DNA of 64,000 nucleotides from Paracidovorax wautersii (GTDB lineage: Bacteria > Pseudomonadota > Gammaproteobacteria > Burkholderiales > Burkholderiaceae_C): positions 1,944,001 through 2,008,000 of the forward strand of contig NZ_JAVIZX010000001.1 of NCBI RefSeq assembly GCF_031453675.1. The letters are read 5' to 3'. Position 1 is the stretch's first letter. Each line of letters starts with the position of its first letter. The position numbers and the translations under genes are program-made. The notes under the pieces were generated by a model that was not told the DNA's origin, made no database searches, and saw only the letters and a list, made by a program, of their open reading frames with translations. This document shows positions 1-8,170 of this stretch, in pieces.

Positions 1-84
1 CGGCGCTTTGTCTCCGGAGCGACCGGCGCGCAGGCCCGCGCGCGGGCCGCCTGCGGCGTGGCGCGCGGCCGCAACAGCCTGTCG

Positions 85-1080
85 TCAGGACGACAGCACC
101 CGCGCGAAAACGGTGGCATCCACGTTGCCGCCCGTCAGCGCCAGGCCCACGGATTGCCCCGCGATTAGGCTGCGCTCCTGCATCGCGGCGGCGAAGGCCG
201 CGGCGCCCGCGCCCTCGGCCACGTTGTGCGTGTCCATGAAGATCGCGCGCATGGCGGCGGCCACCTCGTCGTCGCTCACCTGCACGATGTGGTCGAGGTG
301 CGGCGCCAGGATGTCGAGCGCAGCCGGGTCCGCGACGCGGCAGGCCATGCCGTCGGCCAGCACGGTGGTGACGGGCGCCTCGACCACGCGGCCCACGGCC
401 AGCGAGTCGGCATACGTGGTGGCATGGCGGCTGACCACGCCGACGATGTGCACCCCGTGGCCCAGCGCGTGCTTGGCCGCGATGGCCGCGCACGCGCCCG
501 AGCCCTGGCCGATGGGCACGTAGGCGACCTGGAGCTGCGGCACGGCGCGCAGGAACTCCCACCAGTAGGTGCTCACGCCGCGCAGCAGGTCCTTGTGGAA
601 GCTGGGCACCATGTGCGCGCCGCGTTCCGAGGCCAGGCCCATGGCGTGCTCCCGCGCTTCCTGGAAGTCTTCGCCATGCTCGATCAGCGTGACGCCCAGG
701 GCGCGCATGGCGGCGTTCTTCTCCACCGAATTGCCCTGCGGCACGACGATGGTGCAGGCCACGCCGTGGCGGCGCGCCGCCCAGCCCATGCTCTGGCCGT
801 GGTTGCCGCGCGTGGCGCTGATGACCTCGCGCGGTAGCGCACCGCTGCGGGCCAGCTGGTCGAAGTAGGTCAGCCCGCCGCGGATCTTGAAGGCGCCCAC
901 GGGCGTGTGGTTCTCGTGCTTGAGCCAGCAGTCCGCACCCAGGCGCTCGCTGAGCAGGCCCCAGCGGTACTGCGGCGTGGCGGCGAAGTCCTGGTAGACC
1001 ACCTGCGCGGCGGCCTCGATGTCGGCCAGCGTGGGCAGGTTGGAAAGGTGGTCTGTGGAGGAGGGGGTACGGGCGTTCAT
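85..1080 (-). CDS. PLP-dependent threonine/serine dehydratase family protein
   Basis: A 331-residue fold-type II PLP enzyme, probably deaminating threonine, serine or a related hydroxy-amino acid to a 2-oxo acid in the cytoplasm. The PLP lysine is K65 in PVGAFKIRGG, followed by a TRGNHGQS motif, a glycine-rich phosphate loop IGQGSG and a C-terminal TGGN. There is no ACT regulatory domain, so it is not a full biosynthetic IlvA. The GSG-type loop also resembles EutB-like hydroxyectoine-utilisation dehydratases, so the substrate is open. The reading frame stays open far upstream, but the ATG at 1080 has an AAGG seven bases before it and overlaps the stop of the next gene upstream, which fixes the start. 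Confidence 0.85.
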   Translation of the reverse strand: MNARTPSSTDHLSNLPTLADIEAAAQVVYQDFAATPQYRWGLLSERLGADCWLKHENHTPVGAFKIRGGLTYFDQLARSGALPREVISATRGNHGQSMGWAARRHGVACTIVVPQGNSVEKNAAMRALGVTLIEHGEDFQEAREHAMGLASERGAHMVPSFHKDLLRGVSTYWWEFLRAVPQLQVAYVPIGQGSGACAAIAAKHALGHGVHIVGVVSRHATTYADSLAVGRVVEAPVTTVLADGMACRVADPAALDILAPHLDHIVQVSDDEVAAAMRAIFMDTHNVAEGAGAAAFAAAMQERSLIAGQSVGLALTGGNVDATVFARVLSS

Positions 1081-1718
1081 GCGGCGGCCTTCTTGTCGGT
1101 AAGGAGCTTCAGGGCGAGCAGGCCGAGCACGGTGCCCATCACGTAGCGCTGCGCGCGGATCCACTGCGGGCTGCGGTTGAGGAAGCCTGCAACCTGCGCC
1201 GCGAACAGCACGAGCACGGCGTTGACCAGCGCGCTGATGCCGATCTGCAGGGTACCCAGCGTCACGCTCTGCAGCAGCCACTGGCCGCGCTCGGGGTGCA
1301 GGAACTGCGGGAAGAACGACACGTAGAACATCGCCACCTTGGGGTTGAGGGCGTTGGTGAGAAAGCCCATCAGGAACAGCTTGCGTGGGCTGTCGGCCGG
1401 CAGCGTGCGCGTCTCGAACGGCGCCACGCCGCCCGGTTTGACCGCCTGCCACGCCAGCCACAGCAGGTAGGCGGCGCCGGCGATCCGCAGGGCGTCGAAG
1501 GCCAGGGGCACGGCGGCCAGCAGCGCGGTGAGGCCCGCCACGGCGGCCACGAGGTGCACGCCGAAGCCCGCGATCACGCCCGCCAGCGACAGCAGGCCGG
1601 CGCGCGGCCCCTGGGTAAGGCTGCGCGAGACGCAATAGACCATGTTGGGCCCGGGCGTGAGCACCAGCAGCAGGGCGGCGAGGGCGAACAGCAGCAGTTC
1701 CTGGGGTGTGAAAAGCAT
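1077..1718 (-). CDS. LysE/RhtB family amino-acid exporter
   Basis: A 213-residue inner-membrane protein of the LysE/RhtB family, which exports amino acids or derivatives. The N-terminus carries the family signature LTPGPNMVYC, followed by several hydrophobic segments and the conserved NPKVAMFYVSFFPQF stretch. The start overlaps the VOC-protein stop and its stop overlaps the dehydratase start (ATGA-type), so the three are translationally coupled. Next to a threonine/serine dehydratase, a plausible substrate is threonine, homoserine or a related amino acid; this is inference. Confidence 0.85.
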   Translation of the reverse strand: MLFTPQELLLFALAALLLVLTPGPNMVYCVSRSLTQGPRAGLLSLAGVIAGFGVHLVAAVAGLTALLAAVPLAFDALRIAGAAYLLWLAWQAVKPGGVAPFETRTLPADSPRKLFLMGFLTNALNPKVAMFYVSFFPQFLHPERGQWLLQSVTLGTLQIGISALVNAVLVLFAAQVAGFLNRSPQWIRAQRYVMGTVLGLLALKLLTDKKAAA

Positions 1719-2440
1719 CAGATGATCTCCGGGGACAAGGACGCGAGCGTGAGGGTGGCGCGCGGGGTGGACAGCACGGCCTCCAGGCGGGGCAGCGCAG
1801 CGTGGGCGACCGATACCCGGGGCGTGAGGCCGGCTGCGGCGCAGGCACCGGTGAGCGCAGGGGCGTCGGGATGGGCCAGGCGCAGGGCCTGCAGTTCCAC
1901 GCCGCTGGCCGGCAGGCTGTAGCAGGGGTGGCGGTCGCCCCACTGGATGAGGGTGGGCAGGCACCCGTCCATCAGGCGCTGGCCGTCGCTGCGCACGGTG
2001 ATCTGCCACTGCAGCAGGCCCAGCGACGTCGGCCGGCTGGCGGTGATGACGGCGCCCCGGTCCACGCCCCGCGCGGCCAGCGCGGCGTGGGCGGCGGCCA
2101 GGTCGGGCACGCTGGCCACCCAGTGGATCAGTTGCGGGCCCTGGCGGCGCACCTGCGCCTGCAGGCGCTCGTCGTCCATGTCGAACCAGCGCCTGGCGTC
2201 CGCAGCCAGGGCATGCGGTGCGCCTGGGTTGATGGCGATGATCTCCAGGTAGGCGCGCGGGTGGGCCGGGCTGGAGAGGTTGAGCAGCCGGTTGTGCGTG
2301 CCCATCAGCGGATGCTCGCCGCCGGGCGCGGGCGTGACGCCCAGCGTGCGCTTGCACCAGGCCGCGCCGTCGTCCAGCGTGGCGGCCAGCACCACCAGGT
2401 GGTCGATGCCGGGCTGCTGGTGGTCGATCCAGGGGCTCAT
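1718..2440 (-). CDS. VOC (glyoxalase-like) superfamily protein
   Basis: A 240-residue protein that opens with a GIDHLVVLAATLDDGAAW segment, typical of the glyoxalase-like domain found in VOC proteins annotated as hypothetical or glyoxalase-like. Later stretches include LEIIAINPG and PTLIQWGDRHP. I see no clear full metal triad, so the reaction is unknown. It overlaps the PhzF gene upstream by four bases and the LysE gene downstream by one base, so it belongs to the same transcript. The start at 2440 is the overlapping ATG. Confidence 0.7.
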   Translation of the reverse strand: MSPWIDHQQPGIDHLVVLAATLDDGAAWCKRTLGVTPAPGGEHPLMGTHNRLLNLSSPAHPRAYLEIIAINPGAPHALAADARRWFDMDDERLQAQVRRQGPQLIHWVASVPDLAAAHAALAARGVDRGAVITASRPTSLGLLQWQITVRSDGQRLMDGCLPTLIQWGDRHPCYSLPASGVELQALRLAHPDAPALTGACAAAGLTPRVSVAHAALPRLEAVLSTPRATLTLASLSPEII

Positions 2441-3315
2441 AGCCGCACCTCGCCGCTCACGCAGGTGACGGAGCTGCCGCCCACCCAGATCGTGTCCCCG
2501 TCCTGCTCCACGTACACGCGGCCAGCGCGGCCCAGTGCCGTGCCCTGCGCGGCGATGTAGCGCGGCGGCGCCAGGTTGGCGCCGATGAGCCATTGCGCCA
2601 GCGCGGCGTTCAGGCTGCCGGTGACCGGGTCTTCGGCCAGGCCGTTGTTGCCGGGGAAGAAGGCGCGCACCTCGAAGGCGATGCCCTCGCCCGCCCCGTG
2701 CGGGCCCACCACGCCGACCTTGGCGCGCGGGCCGACCACGCCCACGTCCAGCGTACCGAGGATGGAGGCGTCGGGCCGCAGGGCCAGCACCTGCTCGGCG
2801 CTGGAGAGCATCACGCCGCGCCAGTTGGGGCCGTTGTCGCACCAGGCGTGGGCGACGATGTCGGTGCGCGCGATGCCCAGGCCGCGGGCGATCCGCTCCA
2901 GGTCCAGTTCGTCCAGCGGGCCGCTCTTGAGCAGGGGCGGCGCCGCGAAGGCCAGGCGTTCGCCGTCCTGGCGCAGCGTGACCAGGCCCACGCCGCATTC
3001 CTGCACCACGCGACCCGGTGTGCGCGGCTGGCCACCTGCCTCCAGCCAGGCGTGGCAGCTGCCCAGCGTGGGGTGGCCGGCGAAGGGCAGCTCCCGCCCG
3101 GGGCAGAAGATGCGCACGCGGTAGTCCGCGCCGGCGGCGGCGCCCGCCTCGGTGGGCGGCAGCAGGAAGGTCGCCTCGGACAGATTGGTCCAGTTGGTGA
3201 ACTGCTGCATTTGCTCGGTACCCAGGCCGGCGCCATCCAGTACGATGGCGAGCGGGTTGCCCAGGTAGGGCGTGGCGGTGAACACATCGACTTGCTTGAA
3301 CGGGCGCTGCAGCAT
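2437..3315 (-). CDS. PhzF family protein (first copy)
   Basis: A 292-residue PhzF-like protein of the diaminopimelate-epimerase fold. It begins FKQVDVFTATPYLGNPLAIV, has the conserved glutamate E47 in NLSEATFLLPP (the catalytic acid in PhzF), the ELPFAGHPTLGS motif and the late EDPVTGSLNA motif. Known members isomerise or hydrolyse small carboxylates, but most have no assigned substrate. The start at 3315 gives the normal family N-terminus; the open frame continues upstream with low-quality sequence. A second, clearly related copy lies 213 bases upstream. Confidence 0.85.
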   Translation of the reverse strand: MLQRPFKQVDVFTATPYLGNPLAIVLDGAGLGTEQMQQFTNWTNLSEATFLLPPTEAGAAAGADYRVRIFCPGRELPFAGHPTLGSCHAWLEAGGQPRTPGRVVQECGVGLVTLRQDGERLAFAAPPLLKSGPLDELDLERIARGLGIARTDIVAHAWCDNGPNWRGVMLSSAEQVLALRPDASILGTLDVGVVGPRAKVGVVGPHGAGEGIAFEVRAFFPGNNGLAEDPVTGSLNAALAQWLIGANLAPPRYIAAQGTALGRAGRVYVEQDGDTIWVGGSSVTCVSGEVRL

Positions 3316-3528
3316 GTTGGGGCCTGTGAAGAGTGGTGGAAAAAACGGAGAAAAAGAATACGGGTCAACGGGGGCAGGGCAAGGCTCTGCCCTGGCGCCG
3401 CCGCAGGGCTGGCGGTGCCGATCCCTCGTCGCTTCAAAAAAAACTGGGAGCAGGGCAGCGTCAGCCGGGCGGCGCGGGGCGTCGTCGCAGGGCGGCACAG
3501 CGCCGGGATACGCGGGGCAAAGGGTGGC

Positions 3529-4392
3529 TCACAGCAAGGCCGTCCCTTCGATGCAGGTGATGCTCTCGCCGCCCACCCAGACCTGGCCCTGCGCGTCCTG
3601 CGCGATGTGCACGCGGCCGGCGCGGCCCAGGCGCTCGCCCTGCGCCACCAGGTAGCGCGGCGGGGCCAGCCCTTCGCCGATCAGCCACTGGGCGATGCTG
3701 GCGTTCAGGCTGCCGGTGACCGGGTCTTCGGCATTGCCCATGGGCGAGGCGAAGGCCCGCACCACCACGCCCGGCGCGGTGGTGTCGGCCGCTGCGTCAC
3801 CGACATGGACCACGCCCACGGACTGCCCCAGGTCCTGCAGCCGGGCGTGGTCGGGGTTCAGGGCCAGCACCGCCTCGGCGCTGTCGAGCAGCAGGCCCAG
3901 CCAGACGGGCCCGTTGTCCAGCAGCTGGGCGGCGCGGATCTGCGCCGGCCGCACGCCCAGGGCGCTGGCGATCAGCGGCAGCAGGGCCGGGCTGGGCTGG
4001 CCGCGGCGCAGCGCCGGCGCGGCAAAGGCCAGGCGGCCGCCGTCCTGCTGGATGTGCACCAGGCCCATGGCGCATTCCTGCACGATGCGCGGCGCCTGCC
4101 GGGGCGTGTGCCCGGCCTGCAGCCAGGCGTGGCAGCTGCCCAGCGTGGGGTGGCCGGCAAAGGGCAGTTCGCCGCTGGGCGAGAAGATGCGCACCCGGTA
4201 GTCGGCCCCATCCGCCGCACCCTGCGGCGTGGGCGGCAGCAGGAAGGTAGTCTCCGAGACGTTGGTCCAGGCGGCGAAGCGCTGCATGTCCTGGCCGGAC
4301 AGGTCCTCCGCATCCAGCACCACGGCCAGCGCATTCCCATCGCCGGGCCGGCGGCTGAACACGTCGATCTGCTTGAACGGGCGGGAGCGCAT
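3529..4392 (-). CDS. PhzF family protein (second copy)
   Basis: A 287-residue paralogue of the neighbouring PhzF-like protein. It starts FKQIDVFSRRPGDGNALAVV, keeps the catalytic-type glutamate E47 in NVSETTFLLPP, has the same ELPFAGHPTLGSCHAWLQAG block and EDPVTGSLNAS near the end. The two copies match in order along their whole length, so they look like a tandem duplication that has diverged mainly in the middle. The start at 4392 follows the GST stop by 37 bases. Substrate unknown. Confidence 0.85.
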   Translation of the reverse strand: MRSRPFKQIDVFSRRPGDGNALAVVLDAEDLSGQDMQRFAAWTNVSETTFLLPPTPQGAADGADYRVRIFSPSGELPFAGHPTLGSCHAWLQAGHTPRQAPRIVQECAMGLVHIQQDGGRLAFAAPALRRGQPSPALLPLIASALGVRPAQIRAAQLLDNGPVWLGLLLDSAEAVLALNPDHARLQDLGQSVGVVHVGDAAADTTAPGVVVRAFASPMGNAEDPVTGSLNASIAQWLIGEGLAPPRYLVAQGERLGRAGRVHIAQDAQGQVWVGGESITCIEGTALL

Positions 4393-4429
4393 GGCGATGG
4401 GCCTGTGGCGGGTGGTCGGTGCCGCAGCG

Positions 4430-5050
4430 TCAGGACAGGGCCTGGTCCAGCACGCCGCGCGCGCCGGTGCGGTCGAGCAGGGCCTGGTACCAGCGGTCCA
4501 GGTGCGGGCGGGCGGCGCGCTCCTGCGGCAGACCGTACCAGCGGTGCACCTCGCAGGCGACGGGAATGTCGGCCACGGTGAAGCGCTCGCCGGCCAGGAA
4601 GGCCTGGCGGGCCAGGCGCGCGTCCAGCAGATCCAGCAGCGGTTCCATGGCGGCCACCGACTGCGCGATGCGGGCGTCGTCCCGCTGCGCGGCCGGGGTG
4701 CGGATCCATTGCAGGAAGGCATCGCGGCCCGCGGGGTTCATCGTGGTCTGCTGCCAGTCCATCCACTGCTCGATGACGAAGCGCGTGGGCAGATCGTCGG
4801 CATACAGCGTGGCCGGCGCGTGGCGCGCGGCCAGGTAGCGCACGATCACGTTGGACTCCCACAGCACGTAGCCGTCGTCCTCGATCATCGGCACCAGGCC
4901 GTTGGGGTTCTGGCGCAGGTAGTCGGGCTCGCGCACCAGGCCGAACTGGCCGCCAGCGTCGGTGCGCTGGAACTCCAGCCCCAGCTCCTGGGCGGTCCAG
5001 ACGACCTTGCGTACGTTGATGGACGACACGCGTCCCCAGATGCGCAGCAT
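4430..5050 (-). CDS. glutathione S-transferase family protein
   Basis: A 206-residue cytosolic GST. The N-terminal thioredoxin-like domain (about residues 1-80) has GRVSSINVRKVVW, NPNGLVPMIEDDG and the glutathione-contacting ESNVIVRYLA. The helical C-terminal domain contains FLAGERFTVADIPVA, the usual N-capping region. It conjugates or uses glutathione; the substrate cannot be read from sequence. It lies between the aminotransferase (13 bases upstream) and the PhzF pair, apparently in the same transcript. Confidence 0.88.
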   Translation of the reverse strand: MLRIWGRVSSINVRKVVWTAQELGLEFQRTDAGGQFGLVREPDYLRQNPNGLVPMIEDDGYVLWESNVIVRYLAARHAPATLYADDLPTRFVIEQWMDWQQTTMNPAGRDAFLQWIRTPAAQRDDARIAQSVAAMEPLLDLLDARLARQAFLAGERFTVADIPVACEVHRWYGLPQERAARPHLDRWYQALLDRTGARGVLDQALS

Positions 5051-5063
5051 GGGCCTTCCTTCC

Positions 5064-6266
5064 TCAGGCAGCGACGGCCGGTGCGGCGGCGCGGGCGCGG
5101 ATGGCCGCGGCCAGCGCCGCGATGCCGGTGTTGATCTGCTGGGCGCTGGCCGTCACGAACGACAGGCGCAGCGTGCGCACATCGGCGTTGTCGGCATAGA
5201 AGGCCGCGCCGGGCACGAAGGCCACGTTGCGGTCCACCGCCTCGGGCAGCAGGTCCAGCGCGCTCATGCCCTCGGGCAGGCGCACCCACAGGAACATGCC
5301 GCCGTCGGGGCGGTTCCACTCCACCTGCAGGCCGGCCATCTCGCGCGCCAGGGCGTCGAGCATGGCGTCGCGCTGGTGCTTGTACAGCGCGCGGATGGTG
5401 GGCACGTGGCGGTCCAGGAAGCCGTCCTTCATCACCTCGGCCACCATGCGCTGGTTGAAGCTGGGGCTGTGCAGGTCGGCCGCCTGCTTGGCCTGCAGCA
5501 GCTTGGGGTAGATGCCCTTGGGCGCCACCAGGAAGCCCAGGCGCAGGCCCGGCGCGAGGATCTTGGAGAACGAGCCCAGGTAGATGCAGCCGTCGGGGTT
5601 GCGCGCGGTGAGCGGTAGCGCGGGCGGCTGGTCGAACCACAGGTCGCCGTAGGGGTTGTCTTCCACCAGGGGCAGATTCAGCTCGGCCGCCTGGGCGACC
5701 AGGGCGGCGCGGCGCGCTTCGGTCATGGTGCGGCCGGTCGGGTTCTGGAAGTTGGGCAGCACATACAGGAAGCGCGCGCGGTCGGCGCCGGTGCCCACCT
5801 TGGTGGCCAGGTCGTCCACCTGCACGCCTTCGTCGTCGCTGGCCACGCTGACCACCGTGGGCTCCATGGGGGCGAACGCCTGCAGCGCGCCCAGGTAGGT
5901 GGGCGTTTCCACCAGCATGCGGCTGCCGGCGTCCAGCAGCACCTTGGCGATCAGGTCCAGGCCCTGCTGCGAGCCGGTGGTGATCAGCACCTGGTCGGGG
6001 TTCACGTCCCAGGGCAGCATGCGGGCGACGGCCTCGCGCAGCGGCGCATAGCCCTCGCTGGCGGCGTACTGCAGGGCGGACTGGCCGTCCTTTTCCAGCA
6101 CGGCGGCGCAGGCCTGCGCGAAGGCGTCGATGGGGAAGGTCTTGGGCGAGGGCAGCCCACCGGCCAGGCTGATGATGCCGGGCTTCTCGGTGACCTTCAG
6201 GATCTCGCGGATCACCGAGGGGTTCATCTTTGCGGCGCGTGCGGCCAGGGTCCAGTTCGTCGTCAT
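5064..6266 (-). CDS. class I/II PLP-dependent aminotransferase
   Basis: A 400-residue fold-type I aminotransferase of the MocR-like/2-aminoadipate (LysN, KAT-II) group. It has SLAGGLPSPKTFPIDAF near the start, TTGSQQGLDLIAK, PNFQNPTGRTM and the PLP-lysine motif SFSKILAPGLRLG. The ATG at 6266 gives the familiar MTTNWTLAARAAKMNPS start and has GGAG nine bases upstream; an ATG 48 bases further up adds residues not typical of the family. It transfers amino groups between an amino acid and a 2-oxo acid; the substrate is not known. It may feed the GST/PhzF/LysE set downstream. Confidence 0.88.
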   Translation of the reverse strand: MTTNWTLAARAAKMNPSVIREILKVTEKPGIISLAGGLPSPKTFPIDAFAQACAAVLEKDGQSALQYAASEGYAPLREAVARMLPWDVNPDQVLITTGSQQGLDLIAKVLLDAGSRMLVETPTYLGALQAFAPMEPTVVSVASDDEGVQVDDLATKVGTGADRARFLYVLPNFQNPTGRTMTEARRAALVAQAAELNLPLVEDNPYGDLWFDQPPALPLTARNPDGCIYLGSFSKILAPGLRLGFLVAPKGIYPKLLQAKQAADLHSPSFNQRMVAEVMKDGFLDRHVPTIRALYKHQRDAMLDALAREMAGLQVEWNRPDGGMFLWVRLPEGMSALDLLPEAVDRNVAFVPGAAFYADNADVRTLRLSFVTASAQQINTGIAALAAAIRARAAAPAVAA

Positions 6267-6447
6267 ATCCGTTGATCTCCAGGAGGCGCGGCGGGTGCGC
6301 CCAAAGTCGTGCATTGAAAGTGCCGTTGTGCGGCAGTGGGTGGCGCTGCGGGTGGTGCCACGGCAGGGAGCTTAACCGCGTGGGCCACCCGCGCCAGCGG
6401 GGTGAATCGTGTGTTGCCTAGCATGCTTGGTGCCTGCGTTTTCTCGC

Positions 6448-7389
6448 TCAGCGGCGCACCGGCATGCGCCGGCCCAGGGCCACCGTGGCCAATACGGCGA
6501 GGCCGAAGCCCACGCTGACGGCATCGAGCCGCTCGCCCAGCAAGGGGACGGCCACCAGCATGCCCAGGAAGGGCTGGATCAGCTGCACCTGGCTCACGCG
6601 CACCGTGCCGCCCAGGGCCAGGCCGCGGTACCAGGCGAAGAAGCCCAGCCACATCGAGAAGACCGACACATAGGCGAACGCGCCCCAGGCGGTGGCCGGC
6701 AGCGGCGCCTGCGGCCACGACAGTGCGGCCAGCGGCACGGTGAGGGGCAGCGAGATCACCAGCGCCCAGCAGATGACGGCATCGGCACGCATGTGCTGCG
6801 ACAGCCGGGCGCCGTAGCCGTAGCCCACGGCGGCGAGCAGCATGGCGCCCATCAGCAGCAGATCGGCCGGGTGCAGCGCGATGCCTTCCGCGCCCGAGCG
6901 CAGCACGGCGAACGCCACCACCAGCGCCGTGCCCAGCAGCGCACAGGCCCAGAACGCGCCGGAGGGCCGCTGCCGGTGCAGCAGGGCACCCACCGCGGCG
7001 GTGGCCAGCGGCAGCAAGCCCACGATCACGCTCGCGTGCACGGCGCCCACGTAGCGCATCGCCAGCGAGGTCAGCAGCGGAAAGCCGAACACTACGCCCG
7101 CGGCGGTGAGCGCCAGCGGCCCCCAGTCCGCTCGCTGCGGCAGCGGCGCGCGGCGCACCGCCAGCAACGCGGCCGACAGCAGGCCGGCCACCACGGCACG
7201 GCCCATGGCGATGAACACGCTGTTCATCTGCGGGGCCTCGGGCGTGCCCACGGCCAGGCGCGTCATGGGCAGCGTGAGCGCGAAGATCGCCACGCCCAGT
7301 GCGCCGAACAGCAGGCCGCGGGCTTCGTCGGACAGCCCGGGGGGCGTGTGCGCGCCAGCGCTGACAGGAGGAGATGTGGGGGGCGGCAT
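6448..7389 (-). CDS. EamA (DMT) family transporter
   Basis: A 313-residue inner-membrane protein with two EamA repeats, about ten hydrophobic segments, beginning LLFGALGVAIFALTLPMTRLAVG. Typical family blocks include GVVFGFPLLTSLAMRYVGAVHASVI in the first half and RVSQVQLIQPFLGMLVAVPLLGE in the second. DMT proteins export metabolites or amino acids; the cargo is unknown here. It lies 181 bases upstream of the aminotransferase and 48 bases downstream of the LysE-type exporter, all on the minus strand. The first 19 residues are Pro/Ser-rich and may overextend the true start. Confidence 0.85.
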   Translation of the reverse strand: MPPPTSPPVSAGAHTPPGLSDEARGLLFGALGVAIFALTLPMTRLAVGTPEAPQMNSVFIAMGRAVVAGLLSAALLAVRRAPLPQRADWGPLALTAAGVVFGFPLLTSLAMRYVGAVHASVIVGLLPLATAAVGALLHRQRPSGAFWACALLGTALVVAFAVLRSGAEGIALHPADLLLMGAMLLAAVGYGYGARLSQHMRADAVICWALVISLPLTVPLAALSWPQAPLPATAWGAFAYVSVFSMWLGFFAWYRGLALGGTVRVSQVQLIQPFLGMLVAVPLLGERLDAVSVGFGLAVLATVALGRRMPVRR

Positions 7390-7437
7390 GCGGGGTTCTC
7401 GGGCGGGTATTCGTTGAGCTGCGGTGTGCGAAGGCGC

Positions 7438-8037
7438 TCAGGCGTTCACCATCCAGGCGGCGGTGAGCACCAGCACCAGCGCCATGCCGCGGTTGAACCA
7501 CAGCAGGCGGCGGCCCTGGGCCAGCCACTGGCGCAGCAGGGCACCCGTGGCGGCATAGGCCAGATTGCTGGCGAAGGCAAAGCCCAGCATCACCGGCACG
7601 ACGACGGCCAGGCGCTGCAGGGCGTCGTCGCGGCCGGCCACCCAGCCCGCCACGATGGTCAGCGCCAGCAGCCAGGCCTTGATGTTCACGAACTGCAGGG
7701 CCGCGCCCTGCCAGAAGCCCACGTTCAGGCGCGCGGCATCGGCCTCGGACAGGCGCGCGCTCTGGGCGAGCTTCCAGGCCAGGTACAGCAGGTAGGCGAT
7801 GCCCACCGCCTTGATGCCCAGGCGCAGCGGCGGCACCGCCACCACGATGGCCCCGATCCCGGCGGCGCACAGCAGCAGCAAGGCCGTCCAACCCACCGGC
7901 ACGGCGCACACGAAGCGCATGGATGCGCGCAGGCCGCGGTTGGCTGCGAGCGCTGTGGAGAGCGTGGTGTTGGGGCCGGGCGAGAAGCTCATCGCGGTGG
8001 CCAGCACCAGCAGGGCCGTGAATTCAACGAGAGGCAT
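7438..8037 (-). CDS. LysE/RhtB family exporter, second copy
   Basis: A 199-residue membrane protein of the LysE family with MSFSPGPNTTLSTALAANRG at the N-terminus, IAYLLYLAWKLAQS in the middle and VNIKAWLLALTIVAGW further on. The ATG at 8037 begins right before the first hydrophobic segment; the longer open frame upstream crosses the divergent promoter region and is not credible. It is the first gene of the minus-strand series and is divergent from the MocR-type regulator, which probably controls it. Confidence 0.85.
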   Translation of the reverse strand: MPLVEFTALLVLATAMSFSPGPNTTLSTALAANRGLRASMRFVCAVPVGWTALLLLCAAGIGAIVVAVPPLRLGIKAVGIAYLLYLAWKLAQSARLSEADAARLNVGFWQGAALQFVNIKAWLLALTIVAGWVAGRDDALQRLAVVVPVMLGFAFASNLAYAATGALLRQWLAQGRRLLWFNRGMALVLVLTAAWMVNA

Positions 8038-8088
8038 GAGGAGCGTCAAATCAAGAATCAGGGCTTCAATGTAGGGCGTGATTCCTAT

Positions 8089-8151
8089 ACAGTGCCGATA
8101 CACACACACTGACAAATGCATGAACTGTATTGGTCTGTGTAACGGCACAGT
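8089..8151. promoter_or_regulatory. candidate operator for the MocR-type regulator
   Basis: An imperfect inverted repeat in the divergent gap between the LysE-type exporter and the MocR regulator. The left arm 8089-8103 reads acagtgccgatacac; the right arm 8137-8151 reads gtgtaacggcacagt. The arms match at 13 of 15 positions when one is reversed and complemented, and they flank 33 bases. Position and symmetry fit a dimeric GntR/MocR regulator that controls both directions. Binding is inferred, not shown. Confidence 0.45.
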
Positions 8152-8170
8152 CACGCTCCAGGATCCCGCC

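Noticed and set aside
33-48. Perfect 16-base palindrome GGCCCGCGCGCGGGCC after the dehydratase stop.
   Set aside because: No T-run; such GC palindromes are common in this base composition, so I do not call a terminator.
6417-6430. Palindrome-like CCTAGCATGCTTGG upstream of the aminotransferase.
   Set aside because: Twelve of fourteen positions and alone; no second copy or link to the MocR operator.
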